A DNA stretch of 64,000 bases. It comes from Candidatus Praeruminimicrobium purgamenti. Its GTDB lineage: Bacteria; Elusimicrobiota; Endomicrobiia; Endomicrobiales; Endomicrobiaceae. Under the pieces are notes generated by a model. The model had not been told where the DNA came from and did not search any database. It saw nothing but the letters and a program-made list of their open reading frames with translations. Below, one piece after another: positions 54,163 to 63,834 of the stretch; position 1 is the first letter of the stretch, and each line of letters begins with the position of its first letter. The stretch is from NCBI GenBank assembly GCA_018433585.1, contig JAHDQW010000002.1:144080-208079 (forward strand). Reading direction: 5' to 3'. A program made the position numbers and the translations under genes.

Positions 54163-55347
54163 ATGTTCTTATCTAAAAGAGTTCAAGCAATTCAGCCGTC
54201 TCCGACTTTGGCAATAGACGCCAAAGCAAAAAAATTGAAAGAGCAGGGAATAGACGTTATCAGTTTCGGTACGGGAGAGCCTGATTTTGACACTCCTAAA
54301 AATATCAAAGACTTTGCCATTGATTCAATTAACAAAGGTTTTACAAAATATTGTCCTGTGGCAGGAACTTTGGATTTAAAAAAAGCAATTATCAATAAAT
54401 TTAAAACCGAAAACAATTTGGAATATACTCCTGATGAAATTATAGTATCATGCGGAGCAAAACATTCTTTATATAATATTTTCCAGGCCGTATTCAATGA
54501 AGGAGACGAAGTTATAATACCGGCTCCTTACTGGGTATCTTATCCTGATATGGCGATTCTTGCCGGAGCAAAGCCGGTAATCATAAAAACTGAAGATAAA
54601 AATTCGTTTAAAATTACTCCGGACGCAATAGCACGCGTAGTCACCGACAAAACAAAAGCTTTAATTCTTAATTCCCCTTCAAATCCGACCGGCGGAACAT
54701 ATTCCTGCGAAGAACTCAAAGAAATAGCAAAGGTCTGCGTAGAATATAAATTGCTCATAATATCGGATGAAATATACGAAAAACTTGTTTACGATAACTT
54801 CAAGTTTTGTTCAATAGCAGAAATTTATCCTGAAGCCAAGGCGCAGACTTTAGTAGTTAACGGAGTCTCAAAAGCTTTCGCAATGACAGGATGGAGAATA
54901 GGATATACGGCAGGTCCTAAAGAAATTATATCGGCCATGACAAAAATTCAAAGCCAATCGACATCAAATCCGACATCGATTTCACTTAAAGCATCTACCG
55001 AAGCTTTAAACGGTCCTAAAGAAAGCCTTGAAGTAATGAGAATTGAATTCGAGAAAAGAAGAAATTATATAGTTGAAAGATTAAATAAAATAAAAGGGAT
55101 ACACTGCCTGCTTCCAAGCGGAGCATTTTATGCTTTTCCTAATATTTCTAATTTGTTAGGAAAGAAATATAACGGCAAATTAATAAATACGGACATGGAT
55201 TTGGCAGATTATCTGCTTGAACATGCAAAAGTAGCCGTTGTGCCTGGCACGGCATTCGGAGCTCCGGGATATATAAGATTTTCATACGCTACCTCAATGA
55301 AAAATATTCAGGAAGGCCTAAACAGAATTGAAGCAGCGCTTAAATAA
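54163..55347 (+). CDS. Aspartate/aromatic-type aminotransferase (class I PLP)
   Basis: A PLP enzyme exchanging amino groups between aspartate (or an aromatic amino acid) and 2-oxoglutarate. The protein is 394 residues from the chosen start MFLSKRVQAIQPSPT, which matches subgroup I-beta aminotransferases; an upstream ATG at 54142 would add seven residues and lacks a Shine-Dalgarno. Motifs: SCGAKHSLYN, NSPSNPTGGTYS (PLP-contact Asn), Schiff-base lysine in VNGVSKAFAMTGWRIGY, and substrate-carboxylate Arg in YIRFSYA. Probably makes aspartate and glutamate; aromatic activity cannot be excluded. Confidence 0.93.
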   Translation: MFLSKRVQAIQPSPTLAIDAKAKKLKEQGIDVISFGTGEPDFDTPKNIKDFAIDSINKGFTKYCPVAGTLDLKKAIINKFKTENNLEYTPDEIIVSCGAKHSLYNIFQAVFNEGDEVIIPAPYWVSYPDMAILAGAKPVIIKTEDKNSFKITPDAIARVVTDKTKALILNSPSNPTGGTYSCEELKEIAKVCVEYKLLIISDEIYEKLVYDNFKFCSIAEIYPEAKAQTLVVNGVSKAFAMTGWRIGYTAGPKEIISAMTKIQSQSTSNPTSISLKASTEALNGPKESLEVMRIEFEKRRNYIVERLNKIKGIHCLLPSGAFYAFPNISNLLGKKYNGKLINTDMDLADYLLEHAKVAVVPGTAFGAPGYIRFSYATSMKNIQEGLNRIEAALK

Positions 55348-55365
55348 AAACAAAAGAGAGGTTTG

Positions 55366-57077
55366 ATGTCTCAGCACTTAAACATCATTTTAACGCTTAC
55401 CAGCGGTTTAACGGCTGCATTAATACTAGGGTTTATAACTCAAAAAATCAAACTTTCTCCGATAGTCGGATATTTACTTGCGGGAATAATAATAAGTCCT
55501 TATTCTCCGGGATATATAGCAGATATAGAAGTTGCCCAGCAGTTTGCCGAAATAGGCGTAGTGTTATTAATGTTCGGCGTAGGACTGAACTTTCATTTAT
55601 CCGATTTAATAGCCGTTTATAAAATTTCTTTTTTCGGCGCTTTGGTGCAAAGCACTGCCACGGCACTGGCAACTATGACGGTAACACACCTTCTCGGCTG
55701 GTCCTGGAGCGCCGGATTGGTTTTCGGTATAGCTATCTCTGTTACAAGCACAGTCGTACTGATAAAAGTTTTATCAGATAACAGACACCTTCATACTCCT
55801 ATAGGACACACTGCCGTAGGATGGCTTGTAATGGAAGACATACAATTCTAGTCCTTGTTTTGTTGCCTGTATTTTTCACTACAAAAACAGCAGGAATATC
55901 AGGAATACAGATGTGGGGCACTTTTGCCGTTACCCTTTTAAAACTCGGCGTTTTTACGGCGTTTACATTAATAGCAGGCCAAAAAATTCTTCCGCTGCTT
56001 CTCAGTTATGTAGCAAAAACAGGAACCAGGGAATTATTTACTCTTTCCGTACTGGTTTTGGCTTTAGGAATAGCAGTAGGCGCAACCCACTTTTTCGGGG
56101 CATCTATGGCGCTTGGCGCTTTTCTTGCAGGCATGGTTGTGGGACAATCTGATTTCGGCGCAAGAGCAACTTCGGATGCTCTGCCTATAAGCGACGCTTT
56201 TTCCGTACTGTTTTTCGTATCTGTAGGAATGCTTTTCAATCCGGCTTCATTGTCGACATCATGGCCGCTGCTTTCGGCAACGCTCGCAATAGTTTTAATA
56301 TTAAAGCCCCTTGTAGCAACAGCTTTTGTATACTTTTTAAAGCACCCTATCAAAAAAGCTGTTTCCGTAGGAATATCTCTGGGACAAATCGGAGAATTTT
56401 CTTTTATTCTGGCTTCTCTCGGAATGGCGCTTGGAATTCTTCCCGAAGAAGCAAGCAGCGCAATAATTTTTGTTGCGATAGTCTCTATTACTTTAAATAC
56501 GGTAATGTATAAATTTGTCGATCAGATAGTACACTGTCTCTTAAAATTAGGAATAGGAAACAAACACTACACAATAGACGATGAAATTGAACAACTGACA
56601 AAAGAATTAAGACATGTCATAGTTGTAGGATACGGTCCGGTAGGAAAATCCGTTACAAAAATTCTTTTAAAAAACAACATTAACGTAGTTATCATAGAAA
56701 TGAATATCGACACCGTTAAAATGATAAGAAAACAAAAAATCGAAGGATTGCACGCTATACACGGCAATGCCGCCCAAAGCGAAATTTTAATGTGTTCCGG
56801 TATAGAAACTGCGGAATCCTTCATAATATCTGCTCCTAACGCTCCTGCCGAAGAAATAATAGCCATTGTACGTTATTTAAATCCGAGAGTCGGAATATTA
56901 GTGCATACCACATTTTCGAGACAGGCAAAAAAACTTCAGGAAACAGGAATACCTGTCGTTTTTTCAGGGGAAGTTTCTGCAGCGCTTGCTTTGTCAAAAT
57001 TCGTTCTGAAAAAACTCGGAACTCTTGATAAGGACATTGAAACCGAGCTTCAGACAATCCACGAAGAATTAGCCTGA
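55366..57077 (+). pseudogene. CPA2-type cation:proton antiporter (KefB/YbaL-like), interrupted by a frameshift
   Basis: Two overlapping frames make up one antiporter. Frame 1 (55366-55851) encodes the first transmembrane half and ends GWLVMEDIQF-stop. The second frame, open from before 55821, resumes at about 55842 with TILVLVLLPVFF and continues to 57077 with the remaining helices (FGASMALGAFLAGMVVGQS) and a C-terminal TrkA-N domain (HVIVVGYGPVGKSVTKILL). In relatives these parts join as VMEDI-x-TVLVLVLLP. The shift at 55838-55845 equals a missing base (or four). No slippery heptamer is seen. Everything else is intact, so a recent mutation or a sequence error is most likely. AGAGAGG lies just before the ATG. 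Confidence 0.85.
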
Positions 57078-57101
57078 AACATTTTTCAAAGAGAAGACGC
57101 A

Positions 57102-57131
57102 TTAGATTTTTTGTATATCTTTTTGTATAAT
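57102..57131 (+). promoter_or_regulatory. Possible promoter of glmS-hisH-hisF
   Basis: TATAAT (57126-57131) is a full consensus -10. The best -35 is a weak TTAGAT (57102-57107, 18-bp spacer). The -10 lies within a small palindrome CTTTTTGTA-TAA-TACAAAAAG. Confidence 0.4.
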
Positions 57132-57165
57132 ACAAAAAGTAAATTTTTATAGCGCAGGTGAAAAA

Positions 57166-58995
57166 ATGTGCGGCATTGTTGGTTATATCGGATCTGAAAA
57201 TTCTGCAGATATTGTTTATAAGGGTCTTGAAAAACTTGAATACAGAGGTTATGACTCCGCGGGAATCGCCGTCATAAAAGACGACAAGATACATATAAGA
57301 AGAAGCGTAGGCAAATTAATCAATCTCCAAAAAAACATAAAAAACAACCCTATATCAGGTTTTATCGGCATAGGACATACCAGGTGGGCAACACACGGAA
57401 AACCTTCCGAAGAAAACGCCCATCCGCATACCGACTGCAGCGGAAAAATAGTTGTAGTACATAACGGTATTATCGAAAACTACATACAAATAAAGCAACA
57501 ACTGCAAAAAGAAGGGCATAAATTCGCATCTGAGACAGATACGGAAGTTATTGCGCATTTAATAGAAAAATACTATAAAGGCGATTTATTTAACGCCGTA
57601 AAATCCGCGCTTAAAGACATCAGAGGCGCTTATGCATTATCAGTAATCTGTTCCGATGACGATTCAAGAATTATCGTTGCAAGAAAAGATGCCCCTCTCA
57701 TACTGGGTGTCGGCAAAGACGAGAATTTTATCGCTTCAGACGTTTCCGCTCTGCTTGCTTATGTAAGAGACGTTATTTTTCTTGAAAACGACGATATCGC
57801 CGAAATAAAAAAAGATTCGATAAAAATATTTGATAAAAACGGCAATGAAGCCAAAAGAACCGTACAAAAAATTCTTTGGGACGCCATACAGGCAGAAAAA
57901 TGCGGTTACAAACATTTTATGCTTAAAGAAATTTATGAACAGTCACAGACAATACAGGACACTTTCAGAGGAAGAATATCCGTTGAAGATAATAAAATAC
58001 TTCTTGAAACGGTAAAAATTTCAAAAGATTTTTTAAATAAAATTTCAAGAATATGCATTGTTGCCTGCGGGACATCTTATCATGCCGGGCTTGTTGCGAA
58101 ATTTATGATAGAAGAATTAACATCAATACCAGCGGAAGTAAATATAGCATCGGAATTCAGATACGGAACACCAGTTCTTAACGGTACGGTTCTTACGATT
58201 TTTATATCCCAGTCAGGCGAAACGGCAGACACTCTGGCAGCTCTAAAACTTGCAAAAGAAAAAGGAGCTACGACTCTTGCAATATGCAACGTAATAGGTT
58301 CCAGCATAAGCAGAGAAGCCGACAATGTTTTATACACTCACTGCGGTCCTGAAATAGGCGTTGCATCAACAAAAGCATTTACTGGACAATTAACGGCTTT
58401 ATATCTGCTTGTTATGGATTTTGCGATAAAGAAAGGAACCGTTTCAGAAGACAAACTTGCATATCTTATAAAACAAATGTGGGATATACCTATAAAAGTT
58501 ACGGAATGTCTAAAACAGTCCGAACAGATTCTTGAAATAGCAAAAACGTTTCATATGAAAAAGCAATTTATATATCTGGCAAGAAATATAAATTATCCTA
58601 TAGCTCTTGAAGGCGCCTTAAAATTAAAAGAAATTTCTTATATTTATGCGGAAGGCTATCCGGCAGGCGAAATGAAACACGGTCCTATAGCTCTTATTGA
58701 TGAAAATATGCCGGTAATGGTTATCGCCACTAAAAGCAAAGTTTATGAAAAAGTTTTGAGCAACATAGAAGAAGCTAAAGCAAGAGGAGCAAAAATTATA
58801 GCAATAGCAAATATTAACAATAAAGAAATTATTGAAAAATCGGATTATCAAATTTTTGTTCCCGAAGTTGATGAAATGTTTTCCCCTCTTATAAACGTAA
58901 TACCTTTACAGTTTTTTTCATATTACGTATCTACAATGAGAGGATGCGATGTTGATCAGCCTCGTAATTTGGCGAAATCGGTAACGGTGGAATAA
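57166..58995 (+). CDS. glmS: Glutamine-fructose-6-phosphate aminotransferase (isomerizing)
   Basis: GlmS makes glucosamine-6-phosphate from fructose-6-phosphate and glutamine, the entry to peptidoglycan and lipid A sugar synthesis. The 609-residue protein has an N-terminal glutaminase domain with nucleophile Cys2 (MCGIVGYIG), HTRWATHGKPSEENAHPH, and two SIS domains (CGTSYHAG; ISQSGETADTLAAL), ending in the canonical LAKSVTVE. AGGTG precedes the ATG. It precedes hisH by 2 bp. The ~90-bp upstream region is too short for a glmS ribozyme. Confidence 0.97.
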   Translation: MCGIVGYIGSENSADIVYKGLEKLEYRGYDSAGIAVIKDDKIHIRRSVGKLINLQKNIKNNPISGFIGIGHTRWATHGKPSEENAHPHTDCSGKIVVVHNGIIENYIQIKQQLQKEGHKFASETDTEVIAHLIEKYYKGDLFNAVKSALKDIRGAYALSVICSDDDSRIIVARKDAPLILGVGKDENFIASDVSALLAYVRDVIFLENDDIAEIKKDSIKIFDKNGNEAKRTVQKILWDAIQAEKCGYKHFMLKEIYEQSQTIQDTFRGRISVEDNKILLETVKISKDFLNKISRICIVACGTSYHAGLVAKFMIEELTSIPAEVNIASEFRYGTPVLNGTVLTIFISQSGETADTLAALKLAKEKGATTLAICNVIGSSISREADNVLYTHCGPEIGVASTKAFTGQLTALYLLVMDFAIKKGTVSEDKLAYLIKQMWDIPIKVTECLKQSEQILEIAKTFHMKKQFIYLARNINYPIALEGALKLKEISYIYAEGYPAGEMKHGPIALIDENMPVMVIATKSKVYEKVLSNIEEAKARGAKIIAIANINNKEIIEKSDYQIFVPEVDEMFSPLINVIPLQFFSYYVSTMRGCDVDQPRNLAKSVTVE

Positions 58996-58997
58996 TA

Positions 58998-59654
58998 ATG
59001 ACGGCTAAAATTGCAATTATAGATTACGGTATGGGAAATTTAAGAAGCGTTTCAAAAGCAATAGAACTTTGCAAAGCTTACGTAGATATTATATCGGAAC
59101 CGGAACAAGTTAAAAATTATAACGCCGTAGTTTTGCCGGGCGTAGGTTCTTTTGCTCCGGCTATAAAAATTATAAAAGATAAAGGACTTGATATAGCTAT
59201 AAAAAAACATTTGGAACAGAAGAAAATGTTTTTAGGAATATGTCTAGGCTTTCAGCTTTTATTCTCAAAAAGTTATGAAGAAGGCTTATATGAAGGTCTT
59301 GACATAATAAAAGGTTCCGTAGAAAAATTTATTCCAAAACCTGATGAAAAATTAATTATCCCTCATATCGGATGGAATACGATAAATATTTCTGAAAATA
59401 TTTATGCAAAGCAAATGTACAGAGGCATAAACAACAATGAATTTGTTTATTTTGTCCATTCGTTTTATTGTAAACCGGAAGATAAAAAAATTATTGCAAC
59501 CGAAACGAATTATTCCGTTGATTTTTGTTCATCTATTGCCACTGAAAATATATGGGGATGCCAGTTTCATCCTGAAAAAAGTTCAAATATCGGCATAGCA
59601 ATATTGAAAAATTTTGTATCAAAATGCGAGGATTTAAATGCCTGTTGCAATTAG
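58998..59654 (+). CDS. hisH: Imidazole glycerol phosphate synthase, glutaminase subunit HisH
   Basis: HisH supplies ammonia from glutamine to HisF for histidine synthesis. The 218-residue class I glutamine amidotransferase has the triad C82 ([10 protein letters not shown]), H191 and E193 (FHPEKS), and the N-terminal [12 protein letters not shown]. It overlaps hisF by 17 bp. No other his genes are in the window. Confidence 0.96.
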   Translation: MTAKIAIIDYGMGNLRSVSKAIELCKAYVDIISEPEQVKNYNAVVLPGVGSFAPAIKIIKDKGLDIAIKKHLEQKKMFLGICLGFQLLFSKSYEEGLYEGLDIIKGSVEKFIPKPDEKLIIPHIGWNTINISENIYAKQMYRGINNNEFVYFVHSFYCKPEDKKIIATETNYSVDFCSSIATENIWGCQFHPEKSSNIGIAILKNFVSKCEDLNACCN

Positions 59655-60393
59655 AGTAATCCCTTGTCTGGACGTTAACGCAGGAAGAGTCGTTAAAGGA
59701 ACAAACTTTATTGATTTGAGGGATGCAGGAGATCCTGTCGAAATAGCAAAAAGATATAATACCGAAGGCGCCGATGAACTGGTCTTCTTGGATATTACGG
59801 CTTCTTCCGATAAAAGAGAAATTACTCTTGATGTAGTCAAAAAAACAGCCGAACAGGTTTTTATTCCTCTTACTGTAGGCGGCGGAATAAGAACAATTGA
59901 CGATATAAGAAAATTGCTAAAAGCAGGAGCCGATAAAATTTCAATCAATACATCCGCCGTTGAAAATCCGCAGCTGATTTCAGACGGAAGCAAAAAATTC
60001 GGAAGCCAATGCATAGTCGTAGCAATTGACGCAAAAAGAAATACTGCCGGAAGCTGGACTGTATATACGCACGGCGGAAGAACAGAAACAAAGCTTGACG
60101 TTATAGAATGGGCAAAGAAATGCGTTGAGCTCGGAGCCGGAGAAATATTACTTACCAGTATGGATAAAGACGGAACAAAGGACGGTTATGATTTGGAACT
60201 TACGGAACATGTCACAAATGCAGTAAACGTTCCTGTAATAGCTTCAGGCGGAGCAGGAAAAAAAGAACATTTTGTAGACGTATGCAAAAAAGGAGCATCT
60301 GCCGTACTTGCCGCGTCTTTGTTTCATTTCAAAGAATTATCCATACATGATTTAAAATCTTATATGAAAGAAAATTCCATAAAAGTAAGATAA
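59638..60393 (+). CDS. hisF: Imidazole glycerol phosphate synthase, cyclase subunit HisF
   Basis: HisF is the (beta/alpha)8 cyclase that forms imidazole glycerol phosphate and AICAR using ammonia from HisH. In 251 residues both catalytic aspartates are present: D12 ([16 protein letters not shown]) and D131 (VVAIDAKRN). The phosphate-binding loops VGGGIRT and [10 protein letters not shown] are intact. The start ATG lies within the end of hisH, so translation is coupled. Confidence 0.96.
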   Translation: MPVAIRVIPCLDVNAGRVVKGTNFIDLRDAGDPVEIAKRYNTEGADELVFLDITASSDKREITLDVVKKTAEQVFIPLTVGGGIRTIDDIRKLLKAGADKISINTSAVENPQLISDGSKKFGSQCIVVAIDAKRNTAGSWTVYTHGGRTETKLDVIEWAKKCVELGAGEILLTSMDKDGTKDGYDLELTEHVTNAVNVPVIASGGAGKKEHFVDVCKKGASAVLAASLFHFKELSIHDLKSYMKENSIKVR

Positions 60394-60424
60394 CATCACA
60401 GTCTAAACTTTCCGGCTGCAATCC

Positions 60425-60453
60425 TTTATGATTTAAAAAAAATTTTGTAAAAT
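60425..60453 (+). promoter_or_regulatory. Possible promoter of gatCAB
   Basis: TTTATG (60425-60430), 17-bp spacer, TAAAAT (60448-60453), ~33 bp before the gatC start. Weak -35. Confidence 0.35.
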
Positions 60454-60485
60454 AAAAAAGATAAATACTGCTGTTAGGAGTTATG

Positions 60486-60791
60486 ATGGAAATCTCAAAA
60501 AAAGATGTTGACTACGTTGCAAGTCTTGCAAGACTTGAATTTAACGAAAAAGACAAAGAAAGTCTTACGCAACAACTCGGATCAATTCTTAATTACATTG
60601 AAAAAATCAAAGAAGTCGACACTTCAAAAATTGAGCCTACAAGCCACGGCGCTTCAGGAGAAAATTTTTGGAGAGAAGATAAGGTCATAAAAAGTTCACA
60701 GAAAACTATCGACGCTATTTTCAAAAATGCGCCGGACAAAGAAGCTGATTTTTTCAAAGTAAAAAAAGTAATGGACACTGAAGAAGAATAA
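60486..60791 (+). CDS. gatC: Asp/Glu-tRNA amidotransferase subunit GatC
   Basis: GatC is the small belt subunit that stabilises GatA-GatB. About 101 residues: EISKKDVDYVASLARLEFNEK, then SILNYIEKIKEVDTSKIEPTSH and a C-terminal DKEADFFKVKKVM, all family-typical. Two adjacent ATGs exist (60483, 60486); the second gives better spacing (5 bases) to AGGAG. It is first in gatC-gatA-gatB order. Confidence 0.95.
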   Translation: MEISKKDVDYVASLARLEFNEKDKESLTQQLGSILNYIEKIKEVDTSKIEPTSHGASGENFWREDKVIKSSQKTIDAIFKNAPDKEADFFKVKKVMDTEEE

Positions 60792-60816
60792 ATATAACTA
60801 AAAAGTGGTTAAAACG

Positions 60817-62277
60817 ATGAATGAAATTATTAAAATGTCTGCAACAACACTGGCAGAAAAAATAAAGAACAAAGAATTATCAAGTGTTGAAGTAACTAAA
60901 GCTTTTATTAAAAGAGCAAAAGAAACAGATCCAAAAATTAAAGCCTATATTTCAATTACTGAGGAATATGCAATTAATCAGGCCGAAGAGTCTGATAAAA
61001 AAATTGCTTCCGGAGCAGAAACAGGAGAATTGGAAGGCGTTCCTATTGCGATTAAAGACAATATACTGATAGAAAATATCAAAATGACGGCATCTTCAAA
61101 AATTCTTGAAAATTACACAGCGCCTTATGATGCAACCGTAATTGAAAAATTAAAGAAAGCCGGAGCTGTTTTTATCGGAAAAACAAACCTCGATGAATTT
61201 GCAATGGGGTCTTCAACAGAAAATTCGGCTTTTTTTACGACAAAAAATCCGTGGAATACAGAACATATACCGGGCGGCTCTTCAGGAGGAAGCGCATCTG
61301 CTGTCAGCGCAATGACGGCTCCTTTGGCGCTAGGAACAGATACCGGAGGCTCAATAAGACAGCCTGCAAGCTGCTGCGGAATCGTAGGATTAAAGCCTAC
61401 TTACGGAAGAGTAAGCAGATTCGGAGCTGTAGCCTTTGCTTCATCTCTTGACCAGATAGGGCCTATGTCAAAAACCGTTGAAGACTCTGCTCTCTTATTG
61501 AACGTAATAGCAGGATTTGATAAAAAAGACTCCACATCCATTAATGTTCCCGTTCCTGATTATCTTGAAACAATCAAACAAGATATTAAAGGTTTAAAAA
61601 TAGGTCTTCCTAAAGAATATTTTATAGACGGTTTGGACAGCGACGTGAAAAAATCAATAGAAAAAGCTATAGAAATATATAAAAAAGCAGGAGCAGAATT
61701 TGTCGAAATATCTCTTCCTCACACAGATTATGCCGTAGCTGTATATTATATTATATGCTGCAGCGAAGCGTCTGCAAATTTGGCAAGATATGACGGCGTC
61801 AGATACGGGTTCAGAGCGGAATGCGACAATTTGCTTGATGAATACCAAAAATCAAGAGGGCAGGGTTTCGGTCCTGAAGTAAAAAGAAGAATAATGCTCG
61901 GAACTTATGCTTTATCAGCCGGTTACTATGACGCATATTACGGTAAAGCCCAGAAAGTAAGAACTCTTATAAAACAAGATTTTGAAAATGCTTTTAAAAA
62001 AGTAGATTTAATTCTTACGCCTTCAGCTCCTACGCCTGCATTTAAAATAGGCGAAAAAAGCTCAGATCCTCTGCAGATGTATCTGTCTGATATTTTTACG
62101 ATATCCTGTAATCTGGCAGCCGTGCCGGGAATGTCCATACCTTGCGGTTTTTCAGAGAAAGGCATTCCTATCGGGATGCAGTTGCTTGCCAGAAATTTTG
62201 ACGAGCAAACAATGTTTAAAGCCGCATACAGTTATCAGCAGGCTACTGAATGGCATAAACAATTTCCAAATATTTAA
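60817..62277 (+). CDS. gatA: Asp/Glu-tRNA amidotransferase subunit GatA
   Basis: GatA is the amidase that releases ammonia from glutamine for Gln-tRNA(Gln) or Asn-tRNA(Asn) formation. The protein is 486 residues from ATG 60817; a GTG at 60805 is possible but has no Shine-Dalgarno. The amidase-signature triad is complete: K80 (VPIAIKDN), S155 (GGSSGGSA) and S179 ([12 protein letters not shown]). It lies 25 bp after gatC and ~10 bp before gatB. Confidence 0.96.
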   Translation: MNEIIKMSATTLAEKIKNKELSSVEVTKAFIKRAKETDPKIKAYISITEEYAINQAEESDKKIASGAETGELEGVPIAIKDNILIENIKMTASSKILENYTAPYDATVIEKLKKAGAVFIGKTNLDEFAMGSSTENSAFFTTKNPWNTEHIPGGSSGGSASAVSAMTAPLALGTDTGGSIRQPASCCGIVGLKPTYGRVSRFGAVAFASSLDQIGPMSKTVEDSALLLNVIAGFDKKDSTSINVPVPDYLETIKQDIKGLKIGLPKEYFIDGLDSDVKKSIEKAIEIYKKAGAEFVEISLPHTDYAVAVYYIICCSEASANLARYDGVRYGFRAECDNLLDEYQKSRGQGFGPEVKRRIMLGTYALSAGYYDAYYGKAQKVRTLIKQDFENAFKKVDLILTPSAPTPAFKIGEKSSDPLQMYLSDIFTISCNLAAVPGMSIPCGFSEKGIPIGMQLLARNFDEQTMFKAAYSYQQATEWHKQFPNI

Positions 62278-62287
62278 GGATACAAAT

Positions 62288-63745
62288 ATGAAAAACAAAT
62301 ATGAAGTAGTTATAGGACTTGAAGTCCATTCACAGATTAAAACGGAAACAAAAGTTTTTTGCAACTGTTCCACTGATTTTCATTCGCAGCCGAATACGAA
62401 TATTTGCCCGGTATGCACCGGACAGCCTGGAGTATTACCTGTTTTAAACAAAAAAGCCGTAGAACTGCTTGTTAAAACAGCACTTGCTTTGGATTGTTCA
62501 ATAAATAAAAAATCTGTTTTTGCAAGAAAACAGTATTTTTATCCTGATTTGCCAAAAAATTATCAGATATCACAATATGAACTTCCTTTTGCAGAACACG
62601 GCAAATTAAATATATCTGCAGACGGTAAAATAAAAAGCATAGGGATAACCAGGATACATCTTGAAGAGGATGCAGGAAAACTTCTTCATGAAATAGGATC
62701 AAGACAGCTCGATTGTTCACTTGCGGACTATAACAGAACGGGAATTCCTCTTATGGAAATCGTTTCTGAACCGGACATGAGATCTCCTCAGGAAGCTGCC
62801 GCATATTTAACCGCTTTAAAAAATTTAATTGAGTATATTGAAACTTCAGACTGCAATATGGAAGAAGGAAAATTCAGGTGTGATGCAAACATCAGCATAA
62901 GACCTGTCGGACAGAAAGAATTCGGAACTAAAGCTGAATTAAAGAATATGAATTCAATTTCAGGAGTTGAAGAAGCTTTGGAATATGAAGTTCAAAGACA
63001 AATAGAAACGGTTGAGAACGGAGGAAAAATTATTCAGGAAACAAGGACATGGGATCCTAATGAAAAAATAACAAAATCAATGAGATCAAAAGAAAACGCC
63101 CATGATTACAGATATTTTCCTGATCCTGATTTAGTTCCCGTAAACCTTGATGATGTCTTTATTGAAAATATAAAAATAACTATTCCTGAACTGCCGGAAA
63201 AAAGAAAAGAAAGATTAATACAGGAATACGGTCTGCCTGAATATGACGCAAATGTCATAATATCGGATAAAGCTTTGGTCAACTTTTATGAAGATGCTTT
63301 AAATAACACGGCAAAAGATGCTGAAAATATACCAAAACTTATTGCAAATTGGCTTACGACAGAATTACTCGGCAAACTAAATAACGCAAAGCTTACAATA
63401 AAAGAATCCCCTGTAAAAGCGGAATATCTGGGACAGCTTGTATCTTTTATTTCAAAAGGCACTATTTCAGGGAAAATAGCAAAAACAGTTTTTGAAGAAA
63501 TGTTTAATACAAACAAAGATCCGGAAACAATCATTAAAGAAAAAGGGCTTGTCCAGATTTCTGATGAAAATGAAATCATTAAAATTTGTCAGGAAGCGGC
63601 CGATGAAAGCCCTAAAGCCGTTGCAGAATACAAATCAGGAAAAGAAAGAGCGCTCGGCGCAATAGTAGGTCTTGTTATGAAAAAATCTAAAGGTAAAGCA
63701 AATCCTCAGATGGTTAATAAAATTTTAGCAGATCTGTTAAAATAA
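62288..63745 (+). CDS. gatB: Asp/Glu-tRNA amidotransferase subunit GatB
   Basis: GatB binds the misacylated tRNA, activates its side chain with ATP and channels ammonia from GatA. The protein is 485 residues from ATG 62288, which matches [18 protein letters not shown] and has AAGGA 8 bases upstream; the open frame extends further but overlaps gatA. Zinc-binding cysteines are visible (FCNCSTDF ... [11 protein letters not shown]). Catalytic-domain motif: [17 protein letters not shown]. The C-terminal YqeY-like tail ends [18 protein letters not shown] strong terminator follows. Confidence 0.96.
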   Translation: MKNKYEVVIGLEVHSQIKTETKVFCNCSTDFHSQPNTNICPVCTGQPGVLPVLNKKAVELLVKTALALDCSINKKSVFARKQYFYPDLPKNYQISQYELPFAEHGKLNISADGKIKSIGITRIHLEEDAGKLLHEIGSRQLDCSLADYNRTGIPLMEIVSEPDMRSPQEAAAYLTALKNLIEYIETSDCNMEEGKFRCDANISIRPVGQKEFGTKAELKNMNSISGVEEALEYEVQRQIETVENGGKIIQETRTWDPNEKITKSMRSKENAHDYRYFPDPDLVPVNLDDVFIENIKITIPELPEKRKERLIQEYGLPEYDANVIISDKALVNFYEDALNNTAKDAENIPKLIANWLTTELLGKLNNAKLTIKESPVKAEYLGQLVSFISKGTISGKIAKTVFEEMFNTNKDPETIIKEKGLVQISDENEIIKICQEAADESPKAVAEYKSGKERALGAIVGLVMKKSKGKANPQMVNKILADLLK

Positions 63746-63769
63746 TACCTTTAAATTAACTGTATTAAA

Positions 63770-63812
63770 GAAGGCGGCCGGATTTATCCGGCCGCCTTCT
63801 TCTCTTTTTCTA
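63770..63812 (+). terminator. Strong intrinsic terminator of gatCAB (possibly bidirectional)
   Basis: GC-rich 13-bp stem: arms 63770-63782 (GAAGGCGGCCGGA) and 63787-63799, TTTA loop, then a T-rich run TTCTCTTTTT. It separates gatB from a convergent gene on the other strand, whose transcript would also form the hairpin. Confidence 0.92.
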
Positions 63813-63834
63813 TTTGCTTTTACTTTTCTTTTCT

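Noticed and set aside
55830..55860. Programmed ribosomal frameshift in the antiporter gene
   Set aside because: The bases at the junction (ATACAATTCTAG) contain no slippery heptamer or obvious stimulatory hairpin; mutation or sequence error is simpler.
57078..57165. glmS ribozyme upstream of glmS
   Set aside because: The intergenic space is under 90 bp with a promoter inside it and none of the ribozyme's helices.
62186..62287. Longer GatB starting inside gatA
   Set aside because: The extra 34 residues overlap the end of gatA in another frame. The family start and the Shine-Dalgarno agree with ATG 62288.
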